A stretch of DNA of 64,000 bases, taken from Apiosordaria backusii (taxonomy: Eukaryota > Ascomycota > Sordariomycetes > Sordariales > Lasiosphaeriaceae). Numbering within the stretch: position 1 is the stretch's first letter; every line of letters starts with the position of its first letter. Where the stretch lies: assembly GCA_030549205.1 (NCBI GenBank), contig JAUKTV010000024.1, positions 62,001 to 126,000 of the forward strand. Reading direction: 5' to 3'. This document shows positions 31,987 through 44,148 of the stretch, in pieces. The notes under the pieces are model-generated. The model made no database searches and was not told the DNA's origin. It worked only from the letters and a program-made list of their open reading frames with translations. The position numbers and the translations under genes are program-made.

Positions 31987-34900
31987 ATGGCTAGTCTCAA
32001 ATTCATAATGGATGTCAACGACGACCACCAGGTGCCGGACCGTCAACAGGCCCAGAATAATAAAAAGGCCAAGGTCCCAGTCAAGCCGGCCACTACCGGT
32101 CAGCTACCAGAAGAACCCAACCCACAACCACACCCGAGACATGCTAGTAGTTCCGGCCTGGCCGCCGAAGAGGATATCAACCCGCCTCCCCCCGCTGCCC
32201 CGAGCAAGAAACGTGCTGCTTCCTCAAGGGGTCCCAAGTCCACGACGACAACACCAAGCACAGCAGCAACTGCCCCCTCAGGGACAGGAAGCGGAACATT
32301 AGATACCATTGGTCCTTCGGCGCCCTCGCCTACTGCCACAGCTCGTCCCTCAGTCCGTCGTCGAAGCACGACTAGTACCGACTCAATGGACCGGTCAGGA
32401 GGCTATGGATCCCCCGCCTCGTCGTCGTCAATGGGAGGCGGCCCCATGAGACCAATGCCCAACCATCCACCACCGTCCGACGCGATACCGATGAGGCTCA
32501 CTCCTATCACCGGTCGTGTCAGCAGAGCAAAGAAAGGTGTCCCCGTACATGTCTGCGAGCTTTGCAAGCCGGCCAAGGTATGAATAGCCCTTCATCAAGG
32601 CAGCTTCTGCGGGCCATTGGGTTCAACATGCTAAGCACCTACCAATAGACCTTCACAAGAGCCGAGCATCTGAGGTGAGCGACATCTGCCACCGACAGTG
32701 GCATGTCAAGAACACTGCTTGATCCGTGTGTACTGATACTTGAAATTCAGACGCCACCAACTCAGCCATGAAGAGCCACAGTTTCGCTGCAAGAGTTGTG
32801 ACAAAGCATTTCACCGGCAAGACCTATTGACTAGGCATGAACAAAAGAAGTGAGATCAGAAAGCTCCTACTTCCAGGCTGTCCGCATTACTGACGGTTCC
32901 TATAGCCAACATGGTGGTGAATCTGCCTCTCAATCTGTGGCTCATCCGGCCAGCCCCTACCCTGCACCATCACCGAGATCACAACAGGCGGTTCAACTTC
33001 CAGGGCCCCAAGGTAGCTTGCCGACACCTAGCCAAGGGTCTGGGCAAGCGTCGTCGACCGCGTCTGGCGCTGTTGAGATGCCCCAAACAACATCCAGCCT
33101 CGCCGGTACAGTCCAGCCACCTTATTCTCAACTTGTCAGCTCGCCTCATGGCAGTGTGGATTACAACAGAGGGCCAACAAACGAGTATGACTACACACTG
33201 AACTCGACCATGTCCCCAACAACCATTGTAGTCACTCCATCATCTTCACGGTTTTCCAACCCGTATACTCAGCCTAGAACAACCCATGTCGAACAACTAT
33301 CCGTCATAACGCAGGGGATTCAGCTACCCGAGCAGCGTGAGCCGTCCCCTTGGGCATCATCGGCCACGGATAGCACGTACTCAACACCTGTGTCGGAATC
33401 CTTGGGGAATACGCAACACTGGGGCCGTTCAAATCACTTGCTCTCCCCGTATCCTAACCCGGCATCGCGAGTCAGCCCCGGGGCTGGTCTCGGAGATGTT
33501 TTCATCCACCCCAACCCCTACACACCTAACCCTCACACACAAACATCGCACACCTATCCTGGGGGAACAATGTTCACGACTGCTATGGGATATGGAGGAC
33601 CCAATGTTAGAAGCCACCAGCCCTCCGGGCTGACCGATATGCAGCATCAGCACGAGAACACTATGACTGGCGGTCTTCGAGGCCTCACCCCGCCGCCGCA
33701 TACCTCGGCGCACGCAAGCGGTACTTTGATTGCACATGCCCCCACCATCCCTACTAGTATCGACCCATCGCTCAGCATGGCTCGTCACAAGCAAAGGCTG
33801 GTGGACGCACAGTTGGGTGCCCAGGCCACCATGGGAAACGTTGGTGTGCTTAATGATTTGAGTGTTGGTTATGCTGCCAATGGCGATGTGAGCCCGGGTG
33901 GTGAGATGGTAGGACTCAACTTGGAGCTGGGGGCCAAGTATGCCATGCCTTCCACCATGGCCCCATCCATGAATATTTCCCTTCCGCCTGCAGTTGGGGC
34001 TGCTATCCCTGGGTACCTCGACGTATACTGGGCCAAGGTCCATCCCGTGCTCCCAATCGTACATCGACAATCCTTCGAAGCCGAGCCAGAAGACGTGCTG
34101 AGGTGCGCCATGGCAGCTGTGGCTACCCAGCATCTCGACACCAAAGAGGATCGCAACCGGGGGAACCAGCTTCACGAGCATGCGTGGCAAGAGGCGAAGC
34201 GAGTGAGTGCAGAAGCACCCATTTCTTTACCACATCAACAACACTGGGACTAACAAGGGAAAACAATACAGGCAGCCAAATGGAGCCTGCAAATCAAGCA
34301 GACGATTCTGCTTTGCGAGTACTTTGCGCGCTTCCGCGGCCGAAAGGCGGTCACCAAGCCCTCAGACCTATTCAGGCATCTCTACGAGAGGGTGAGTACT
34401 GAGCAGTCCCTTACTGCACCACCGTCTTTCTCTCTTTTGGAGGAGCCCAGTTTCTGGTTGTTCGACACCAGCGCCTGGTCTCCAGCATCCTCTCCTGTTT
34501 CTTCTGTTTCTTCTTTTGACTCTATTACCCCGACGACCACTGCCACCATGTCTCCCCAGGTTCTGCGGCACTTGACCCCGTTCCAGAACATGGCATGGGG
34601 AAACACCTTGTCCTCTTCGTCTTATCCCTCTCCTGGGTCCTCTTTTACGGATCCTTCTCCTTTTTCACACCACTCACATTCTAATGCATCTCCCTCCCCT
34701 GCTCGCTCGCAAGAAACCCCTCGGATCTGGTCTCTTCGTTTTGATCCCCAACGTTACAACTTTGTACCGACGGCGGCTCCCTCTCTTTCATTTTCGACCC
34801 TTTCTCAGAGCTCTGCGCAGGTGTACTCACAAATTGTCTCTGACACACAGGCCCTCTGTCCCGACTCCGGCATGTTCGACCAAGCCATGCTCAGTTCGGA

Positions 34901-36128
34901 CCAAGTCTTGGCCAATCACGACAGATGGAAGCGCTGGATCGAAGCCGAATCTTGCCGCCGCCTTCTCGCGGCGTGCTTCATTTGCGATGGCCATACAGCA
35001 GTCTATCAACAGCATGGGCGTGTTCTGGATGGCAATGACAGCCTCCCGCTTTTCGGCAACAGCGAAAAGCTTTGGGGGGCTTCTTCCGCAGAAGAGTGGA
35101 ATGCTCTGCAGTCTTGTGACCCCGTTTCTGCCCATGCTGCCGCCCAGCCTGAGTACGTCTCCGACATCGAAAGTCTCACACCCGAGTACGTTGAGGGCTG
35201 CAGCTATGCAGATCGCATGGTCATTCTTGGTCTTTGCGCCTTGCGCCTGCCTCGACGCCCAGCATCATCTACAATTCCCGCCTCAGCTGACAACTCTCCT
35301 GCTCCGGACTTTGACACGAATCAGCAAGCACGCCTCCCGCAGTCCCAGCAATCTCACACCCAACAATCCATGGAAGCTGAGCAGCGCATCCAGATGCTCT
35401 TCCGAAACTGCCCAATTGCCAACACATACCTCGCACTGAACCACTGCCCGCTCCGCGATCTGCTGGCAGTTTCCGGCGATTCATGGGCCTACGCCCAGAA
35501 GGTACTGCCCGCTGCCATCTTCCAGGAACATGTCAGGCGCGTTAGACAGTGGGTCAGTGGCAGTCTTCCCGGTTTCAGCATTCTCAAAGCCACCCACTAC
35601 GCCTCGCGTGCCCTTCTAGCCTTTCTTGACCGCCGACATGGATCCGAAGACAACAGCGGTAGCTCAGCATCATCGTCGTCGTCGAGAGTAGCAGATATAT
35701 CCGACTACTGGGCCCTTCACGTGTGCGCCCTCATCTGCTGGGCGTTCAACCACGGTCTGCGGAACAGCAACAAGGCTGCTGCTACTCAGCAGCAACAGGC
35801 ACAACAGCAGCACCGGCAACGGAGCAGCAGCGGCGGGCCCAGCGGTGGAAGCAGCCCTGCCTCGAGGACTAGCGGATTGTCGACCGCGACTACGCTCAAT
35901 AGCAGCTCTGACGACGAGCCGATTCGCTGGCTGCGCAGGGTGGCCGAGTGCACACGCCCTGAGGATGCCATGCGGTTCCGGGGGCATCGTGAGGCTGCGG
36001 GTGTGGTTGGCCTTGTGAAGCGCCGGATGGAAACGGACTGCGTTGGCAGCCGCAACACGCTTTATGTTGATGCTCTGGGGGTGTTGACCAAGATTGAGGA
36101 GAGTGCGGTTACTAGGAGGTGGTTCTAG
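31987..36128 (+). CDS. C2H2 zinc-finger plus fungal-specific transcription factor
   Basis: Exons 31987-32577, 32649-32674, 32751-32849, 32906-34202, 34272-36128; 1289 aa, all phases consistent. Residues 1-185 are Pro/Ser/Thr-rich and disordered, with a KKR basic motif. Two fingers follow: CELC with H208/H212 (190-212), and C219/C222 with H235/H241. Finger 1 is spread over three exons, one of only 26 nt. A long Ser/Pro/Gly/Thr-rich linker precedes the fungal-specific TF domain from about 608 (YLDVYWAKVHPVLPIVHRQSF), which resumes at WKRWIEAESCRRLLAACFICD. Residues 712-864 (34392-34850) start with GTGAGT, end in CACAG and are Ser-rich; this may be an in-frame intron, giving a 1136-aa form. Gln- and Ser-rich tracts lie near residues 1150-1220. 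It is presumably a nuclear DNA-binding regulator; targets are unknown. The ATG at 31987 (ATCATGGC) is the first after the leader in this frame. Confidence 0.85.
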
Positions 36129-37434
36129 TGGGCCTGCTCTTCTTTCTCGCGTCTCTTTTCTGGGAAGACATCCACACAATTTCTTTACCAACTTTCGATA
36201 TTCCTTTCTTTTCAACCAGCGGGGGAGCATAATGATTTAATGGCGCATTTTCTCCTTTTCCTTTTTTTTGGGGGTTTTCCTTTATCAAGCCATTTTACGG
36301 ATGGAGAATTTGGCGCGAAGGGTATAATAACATGGGGCATTTACCGGGCAATGGGCATATCATGGGATGGTATAGGGACATGGACAAAGCAAGGCTGGTT
36401 TGATATCCATTCTATTTTCCTTCACGCACACGGAACGACGCCAACATTATATATATACACGAGACGACGACGACGACATGGAGAAAAACAGCCTTTTCCT
36501 TTTTCCTCTTCTTTTTACTGTTTACTTGTACAAGACACAAACACACCATCTTGAGGTTCTTTCCCATCTTTTTTTACCTCCTCTTTTTCTTTCCTCCTGA
36601 GATCACCCTCTCATGTCGCAGGGGTGGTCAACCTTTGCTTTTTTTCATCATTGTCTGTTTTATATTCTGTACTTTTATTGCTCTTTCTGTACGTTTTACC
36701 TTGACCTTTTCTGTTTTTTTTCTGGCTTAGGTTTTTGTCTTTTGGTTTCTTGTTTGTTTCTTTTTGGCATATCATATATTATATCGTTGTACTTTTAGCT
36801 TGTCATTTTCTCTTTCTACATTTATCGAAAGTAACTCTTAATGATAGATGATTGAATGGATAGGGACTGGGACTGGGACTGGGATCGGATGGGACACACA
36901 AAACGGGAACCAAAACCGGAGTAATTGGAGTTAATGGTTAGTTTGGTTTTAATGAACTAGGATGGGTATGCGAGAGACATGAGAGGGTTGGACACAAGAA
37001 AACGAGGACGGGTGAGAGAGTGGACTTGTAAAACAGATAGCGGTGGAGTGGAGGGACTTAATACTTATTTTGTACTCTTCTTGTATAACATCAATAACAA
37101 CAAAAGATATTTGATCTTCACTACTTTGGGTTTGATGAGTGTGACTGCGAACAGAAATAAAAAGAAATTTTGCTCCTTAATCTATTCCATTGTATCTAGC
37201 TCTTTGAAAGATTTCTAGACCTGGTCTTAATCTCCCTGAATGTGGTATTATTCCCCAGCGCCATGTGTTAAAACACGCACTTGTACATCTCCTTTTGCCT
37301 TTCCTCCCTTTTTCCACCACTAGTGCTCGAGTTGATCATTGATATGCATTGTAACCTCCCAGAATACCCCATTTCAACGCCATTTAAAGACACGCCAAAC
37401 AAACAATTGCTTAGAAGCATTCCAAAGATCATTT
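36129..37434. other. Convergent 3' regions, TF / C1-THF synthase
   Basis: 1.3 kb of very T-rich (36240-36820) then mixed sequence between two converging genes. Small T-rich ORFs encode only Phe/Leu-rich strings and are rejected as genes. Confidence 0.55.
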
Positions 37435-40400
37435 TTAAAACAAACCATCGATCTCTCCCGTCTCAAGATCAACATCGACATTGAGATACCCGGGAGCCGT
37501 GGGCAAACCAGGAATAGTCTGGATATCAGCCGCCAAAGCGTAGAGATACCCAGCGCCAGCGGCCATGCGGACATCCCGGATGGGCACGGTGAAGCCAGTG
37601 GGCGCGCCCTTGAGCTCAGGGTCGTGGCTGATGGAGTACTGCGTCTTGGCGATGCAGATGGGGAGGTTTCCGAAGCCCTGGCGGGTGTACAAGTCGACCT
37701 TCTTTTGAGCAAGCTCGGTAAACTCGACGTCGGCAGCGCCGTACATCTCGCGGGCGATCTTCTCGATGCGCTCCTGGACGGTGCCGTCGAGGCTGTAGAG
37801 CAACTTGAAGTCCTTGGGCTTCTCGGAAGCGGCGATGACGGCGTTGGCGAGGTCGATGGCGCCCTTGCCACCCTCAGCCCAGTGGTTGGCGAGGACGGCG
37901 TCCTCGGCACCGGCCTTGATGGCCTCCTCGCGGACGACTTCAACTTCGGCGGGGGTGTCAGTGGAGAACTTGTTGATGGCAACGACGACGGGGACGCCGT
38001 AGGATCTGGCGTTGGCGATGTGCTTGGCCAAGTTGACGCAACCTTTGCGGAGAATCTCGACGTTCTCCTCCTTGTAAACGGGGTTCAGGGGTGCGCCGGG
38101 GGAGATGGGAGGACCGCCGCCGTGCACCTTGAGCGCACGGATGGTGGCAACGACAACAACGACATCGGGTACAAGGCCAGAGGTGCGGCACTTGATGTTG
38201 AAGAACCGCTCGCCGCCCATGGTGAAATCGAATCCGGCTTCGGTGATGACGAATCCAGCCTTGGTGGAGTGGTCCTCATCGGGCTCGGTACCAGCAAGCT
38301 TCAGAGCCATCTTGTCGGCCAAAATGGAGCTGTTGCCAATGCTGATGTTGGCAAAAGGACCGGCGTGAACGAACACCGGTGTGCCCTCCAAGCTCTGCAT
38401 CAGGTTAGGCTTGATGGCATCCTTCATCAAGGCGGTAAGAGCACCGCCGGCACCGAGGTCGTCGCAGGTGACTGGGTCACCACTTCTGGAGCTGGCAACC
38501 ACCATTCTACCGAGACGTTCCCGCATGTCGGCCAAGTCAGTGCTTAGCGCCAAAATAGCCATACACTCACTGGCGACGGAGATGTCGAAGCCAGTCTGGC
38601 GGGTGTGGCCCTTCTCAGTAGCAGCGTTGCCGATGGCGATACCGCGCAGATGCCTGTCGTTCACATCCAGAACACGTCTCCAGGTGATAGTCTCGGGGTC
38701 AATATCGAGGCGAGCAAACTTGCTGATTTCCTCTTCGGTGAGATCATCCGGGTTGGTCTTGTCGATGCCGAGCTTCTTCAAGCGGCGAAACATGACGGGC
38801 GCGAATACTCTCTTTCCGTTCTTGACTGGGACCAGCCGTCTGAACAAGGCGGCATCCTTCTGGGTGTCCTCGTGGAACATACGCGTGTCAATGGCAGCAG
38901 CGAGAAGGTTGTTGGCAGCAGTGATGGCGTGGATGTCACCAGTCAGATGCATGTTGAACTCATCCATAGGGATAACCTGGCTGTAACCACCACCGGCAGC
39001 ACCACCCTTGATGCCGAATGTTGGGCCTTGACTGGGCTGACGAACGTTGGCAAAGGTAAGACGGCCAACATGGGCGCCCAGTGCCTGAGCAAGACCCATG
39101 GTGGTGGTAGACTTACCCTCACCAAGAGGTGTTGGGGTGATGCCGGTAATCACTACATAGCGACCATTTCGGCGGTGATCCAGACGCTTGAGAAGAGTGA
39201 GATCGACCTTGGCCTTGTAAGCACCATAGGGTTCCAGTTCTGAATTTGAGATGCCAATCTCCTTGGCGATCTGAGTGATATGCTTTGGCGCTTGAGCCCG
39301 TGAGATAGCAATATCAGACGGGACAGGGTCCTTGAGGGCAAGGCTCAGGGGCACGATATGCCTTTGTTTCTCGTCGTCGAACCATTGTGTCGCAGAGGCG
39401 ACAACGTTGTGAAGAAGCATGGCGACGGTCATGGGACCAACGCCGCCAGGGACAGGTGTGATGTGGGAGGCGACCTGAGAGGCGGATTCAAAGTCAACGT
39501 CACCAACGAGACGCTGACCAGACTTCTTGGTGGCGTCGGGAATGTAATTGGTGCCAACATCGATGACAACAACGCCCTCCTTGAGCTGCTCGCCCCTGAT
39601 GAAGCCGGCCTTGCCAATGGCCACCACCACCACATCGGCATTCTTGAGGTGCTGATCCAGATCCTTCGTCCTAGAATGGCAAACAGTGACGGTGGCGTCT
39701 GCGTTCTTCAAAAGGTAGCTGACAGGGCTGCCGACGATATCACTTCTGCCAACAACCACGGCATTCTTTCCCTTGAGGTCAACACCGGCCTCTTCAAGGA
39801 GCACCATGACACCCTTGGGTGTGCAGGGGACAAAATAGGGATTGCCACCACGCTTGGCCAGCTCACCGATGTTGTGAGTGCCGAAGCCGTCAACATCCTT
39901 CTCGCTCAATACGGCGGAAGTGACGGCATACTCAGAAACATGGCTTGGGAGTGGGAGCTGGACCAAGATGCCGTGGACAGTTGGGTCATTGTTGAGAGCA
40001 TGAACACGGGCGACAATCTCGGCCTCAGTGGCCGATTCGTCAAACTTGATAAGCTCACATGAGATGCCGCACTAGGTAGTGAACAAGAACGAGGTCAGTG
40101 TGTTATTTCGGATGAGGACGTGGGTGGTCTCCAATATTCTTACCTCTTCGGCGGCCTTCAACTTCATGCGCACATAAGTGGCTGCAGGTCATCCATCCAG
40201 AATCAGTTAACATGTCCAGTCCCCCGTTCCTGGGACGCGGGGTAGCGGCAGCACGGTTCAAGCCTGGAGGAACTTACAGGAGTCAGAGCGGTCACCCACT
40301 ATAAGGTGTTGGTTAGTTTAGTCCCGGAAAAGACAAAATCTTGACGCCGTGCCGGCCGGGATGCTACGCACCTTGGATAATCTTCAAACACGGCTGAAAG

Positions 40401-40864
40401 CGTGGGTTGATTCCCTTCTTCTCAGCAATCTCGGCCTTGAGCTGTTCGCGCACCCGCTTGGCCACAGCCGTTCCGTCGATCTTTTGGGCGACCATGGCTG
40501 CTGACGAGCTGGAGAAGGCTCTGTGAGCAAGGTAAGAGTTTAGTTGTGCAGATGCAGGATGCAAAAGAGCGGTGGTGTGGTTCCTGGTGAGTCGGAGGCG
40601 TTGGGCGTGGATGACGGGCGATGGTGACTGGGACTGGCGGGGTGCCGAACGTGGGGCAGCGGAGTGGCGGTCGTCAGGCTGAGCCGAGGAACACCGCCGA
40701 AACTCGGGCAAAGATGTGCTGAGAAGATTGTGGCCATCCACTGACTCGTCTGGCGATTTAGGGGTGATTCTGCAACGGCTGCTGATAAGACGCTGGCGTG
40801 CTCTGTTCATTGAGCCCGAGAGGACCGGAGTCGGGACCCGTTGGGCCAACCTTGAGAGCGTCAT
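37435..40864 (-). CDS. mis1: C1-tetrahydrofolate synthase (trifunctional), with optional mitochondrial extension
   Basis: Exons 40372-40864, 40278-40298 (21 nt), 40144-40181 (38 nt), 37435-40071. The internal ATG at 40495 (MVAQKIDG) gives a 939-aa protein, the size of cytosolic Ade3. The frame stays open upstream to an ATG at 40864, giving 1062 aa with a 123-residue extension. The extension starts MTLSRLAQRV and ends HRAFSSSSAA, which looks like a mitochondrial presequence and cleavage site. N-terminal dehydrogenase/cyclohydrolase: YVRMK (catalytic Y-x-x-x-K, Y51/K55 of the short form) and VVGRSDIVGSP. C-terminal formyl-THF synthetase: TPLGEGKSTTTMG phosphate loop, then EPDEDHSTKAGF, and FNIKCRTSG. 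Known role: interconverts methylene-, methenyl-, formyl-THF and formate for purine, thymidylate and Met-tRNA formylation. A TGAGTCA lies 150 bp before the upper ATG. Confidence 0.95.
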
Positions 40865-42125
40865 GGTCTCAGTCACGATCCTCCTGTTGTGTACCGCTGA
40901 TTCTATGCAGTGACTTGCTGACCGATCCCTGGCAGATATCGAAACCGAATCATCAAAACCGAGGACAAACGATCCGACCAGGTTGCCCGGTCAGTGTGGA
41001 GAGCAACTGAAGTTGAGTCACAGGTGAATTTCTGTGTCACTCACTGCAAGGGTTGGTTTTTCTCAACGATATGGTGTCATTTTTCTGGAGTAAACAGCCT
41101 CGGTGAGACTGAGAGGAAGAATCAAGACACATGAAAATCAGAACTGGGTTTGGGCAACACTTGGTTTTAGGAGCATGTCGATTGTATATGTATGTACTAT
41201 CATTCCATCCCACGGATACAAAACGATGTGTAAAGTACCTGTGCTATGGCAGCACCGGGCTTATGTGACAGTGGGAAAGATTTTTCCTAGTAGCCGCCAC
41301 GGGACCAAGCCTAGAGCCCAAGAAGGGCAATTCGAGCTCAATCTATGTGTCGAGGATTTGCGTCGATATTATTCAAGCTACGCCCGAGTTAGTAGTAGAG
41401 ATATGCGGCTTTGGCCCCTCATCTCAGCCTTGAGCTGACTTTGAGTCTTTGGTGAACAAGGACCAAGGCTTTAAGTTGAGCCTCGAAAACTTAAAAAAAG
41501 GGAGGGATCCACATCTCGACTCAGACTTACATGCCTCTTTTCAGAAGGTTTCAGTATCAAAAATGTCAACATGTACGTGCCTCTCCTGGCTGTGCCGAGC
41601 TATGGATTTCCGTTGTCACAATAACACAAGTTCCAAACGTGAGAAGAGTCACCGGTCAGGAGTCAGCAAGAAAGACTAAAAGGATCATCTAGGAACAAGA
41701 CCAGCAAGTGCATGTCAAAGTCCGAACAAGAAGAAACATGGGATGGCACAGATGAGAACAATTGGAAGGAAACCCCCACTTTTGACTTCAATCCTCTAAA
41801 AACAGAAGGCGGTCAGCAAAGTTCATTGTTAAGCGGGGCATTGGTGCAAGGTTTCGCCCCGCGCTGCGAAGTCTGTGGCCTATCGGCGGCGCACAATCTC
41901 ACGGAAAAATTACTGGTGTGCAAATCAATCTGCCGGAGAAAGAACCCTTCTGAAAGAAACCTTACGCATTCGCGACAGCTTGACTTTAGGACAACCACTC
42001 GAACCCGGCGCCCTCCATCTCCCCTGCGACAATAAATACACACGAACACTCCCCGCTTGATCCCTAGCCCCACCGAACAAGAAACCACCCCTCTCCGTCC
42101 ATCAACTTTCACAACCACCGCCAGA
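40865..42125. promoter_or_regulatory. Divergent promoter region, C1-THF synthase / eIF3i
   Basis: 1.26 kb with no gene. It holds a perfect TGAGTCA (41014-41020). The eIF3i side is CA/CT-rich just before its ATG. Confidence 0.5.
41014..41020. promoter_or_regulatory. Gcn4/CPC-1-type site TGAGTCA
   Basis: This is an exact match to TGA(C/G)TCA, the binding site of Gcn4 in yeast and of CPC-1/CpcA in filamentous fungi. It lies 150 bp from the upstream ATG of the C1-THF synthase. Folate and purine one-carbon genes are known Gcn4/Bas1 targets in yeast. A 7-mer can occur by chance, so this is inference. Confidence 0.4.
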
Positions 42126-43325
42126 ATGAGGCCCGTCCTTTTGGCAGGTCACGAACGTGCCCTGACCCAGATCAAGTTGGTTGCCCTTCTCCCCCCTCCC
42201 CCGATGTTGAAGAAGATAGTTAGTCCGATAGAGCCAAGACCTCCTATCTAACACCTCTATAACCAGATACAACCGCGAAGGCGACATCATCTTCTCTACC
42301 GCTAAGGATCAGCACATCTGCGCCTGGTTTGCACACAACGGCGAGCGCCTCGGCACATACCACGGCCACCAAGGTGCCATCTGGACCGTCGACGTCGACC
42401 CAACCTCCACTATCATCGCCTCCGGCTCCGCCGACAACACAATCCGCCTCTGGGAGGTCAAGACCGGCAAGCTCCTCAAGACATGGGACTTCCCCACCGC
42501 CGTCAAGCGCGTTGAGTTCAACGAGGATGGCACCAAGCTTCTGGGTGTGACGGAGAAGCGCATGGGTCACCTGGGTACCATCGTTGTGCTCGACATCAAG
42601 GTCGACCCCGAGGCTGAGCAGTCAGACGAGAAGGTCATGACCATCGTCTGCGAGGAAAGCAAGGCCACCGTCGCCGGGTGGAGCTACCTGAGCAAGTACA
42701 TCATCGCCGGCCACGAGGACGGCAGTGTCTCCCAGTACGACGGCAAGACTGGCGACCTCATCTACAACGTCAACGTTCACGAGCTCGGCTCCCCCATCAC
42801 CGACCTCCAGTGGAACCAGGACCGCACATACTTCATCACCGCATCAAAAGACAAGACTGCCAAGGTATGCTTTTACTCCAGCTCCAGCCATACAGAACCG
42901 GCAAATAAAGAGACTGACCCCCTGACTAACCTTGATATCCATAGCTCATCACGGCCAAGGAGCTCGAAGTCCTCAAGACCTACGTCGCCGATACCCCCCT
43001 CAACAGCGCCGCCATCACCCCCAAGAAGGAGTTCGTCATTCTCGGCGGTGGTCAAGCCGCCATGGATGTCACAACCACCTCGGCGAGACAAGGTAAATTC
43101 GAGGCCCGCTTCTACCACAAGATCTTCGAGGAGGAGATCGGCCGCGTGCGTGGTCACTTCGGTCCCCTCAACACAGTCGCAGCCGACCCCACGGGCAAGG
43201 GCTACGCCAGCGGTGGTGAGGACGGTTACGTCCGCGTCCACCTGTTCGACAAGGGGTACTTTGACTTCAACTACGAGGTGGAGAGGGAGAGGCAAAACAG
43301 GTTAGCTGCTCAGGGTGGCAACTAA
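42126..43325 (+). CDS. tif34: eIF3 subunit i (TIF34), WD-repeat protein
   Basis: Exons 42126-42175, 42267-42864, 42945-43325; 342 aa. Intron 1 (donor GTTGGT, acceptor CCAG) splits Lys17: AA|A, giving QIKYNREGDIIFS. The start MRPVLLAGHERALTQIK is the family signature. It has WD repeats throughout, for example GTYHGHQGAIWTVDVDPTSTIIASGSADNTIRLWE and FGPLNTVAADPTGKGYASGGEDGYVRVHLFD, forming a seven-bladed propeller. It ends with the long helix EVERERQNRLAAQGGN. Known role: binds eIF3b and eIF3g in the translation initiation factor 3 complex and supports scanning. Length matches yeast (347). The ORFs on the other strand are shadows. Confidence 0.97.
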
Positions 43326-44148
43326 GAAGAAGAAAAAGAGGGAAGGATGAGACAATGAAGACTGGGTTCATGACAAAGATCCAAAAAAAGGAACGAGTCG
43401 CGAGGGAGGACGGAATGAGGAAAGCGGGCGGATGAACGAATGAAGATGCGGTTTGAGTTCGGCATTTGCAATGGCGTTCAGGGACAAACTTGGGCGGACA
43501 CGCGGATCACAAAGGGTGAAATAAAAATACAAAGGGGGGGTGGGAAAATTTAGTCAGGGGTAAACTCCTGTGGCCCCCTTTTTTGATATCACTACTTTGG
43601 TAGAGAGAGAAAACCATATGAGAGACGGATTTTTTTTTCGCCCAGATAGAAGGAGCTGATTGTAAAACTCGTAACGGATGCGGATACCATTTTTATGCTG
43701 AACTTATTTCGTAGTTCTTTCTATTTACGGCTTGATATCAACACTATGAGAGAGACAAACTCGTGACATATTATCTATAGTTTGAAAGCACCAATGTCTT
43801 TTTTTTTGCTACTTGCATGCCAAATATTATCTTTGCAATACCGCGAGTAAAAAAGCGTCCATCAGAAGATAGAACGCAAGTGTTTTCCCATCCCCATTTT
43901 CGCAGCGCAAGTTACAAAAAAGTAAAGAAAACAAATACCACCAAATAACGCCTGCCCAAAGTAATATCCGTCCGCCTCTAAACCGAACAACCCACTCTCA
44001 TATGACCCTGGCCACCAATGATAACTAGAAACAACACACACACCGCCTACGTAGCTCCTATCAAGTCTTGTCGCCGACGCTTTTGTTTTACAGGTCAGGC
44101 CATGTCTATGTCGTACAACAGATCCTCACATCATCCTTGTTTCGACAT
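43326..44148. other. Convergent 3' regions, eIF3i / ISWI
   Basis: 823 bp between converging stop codons. AAATAAAAATAC at about 43521 could be an eIF3i polyadenylation signal. No gene is seen. Confidence 0.55.

Noticed and set aside
36240..36820. Phe/Leu-rich small ORFs suggesting membrane peptides
   Set aside because: They only reflect T-rich 3' UTR sequence between convergent genes.
37339..38547. 402-aa plus-strand ORF
   Set aside because: It is antisense to the C1-THF synthase coding exon, Gly/Val/Leu-rich as expected from its reversed codons, and has no domain.
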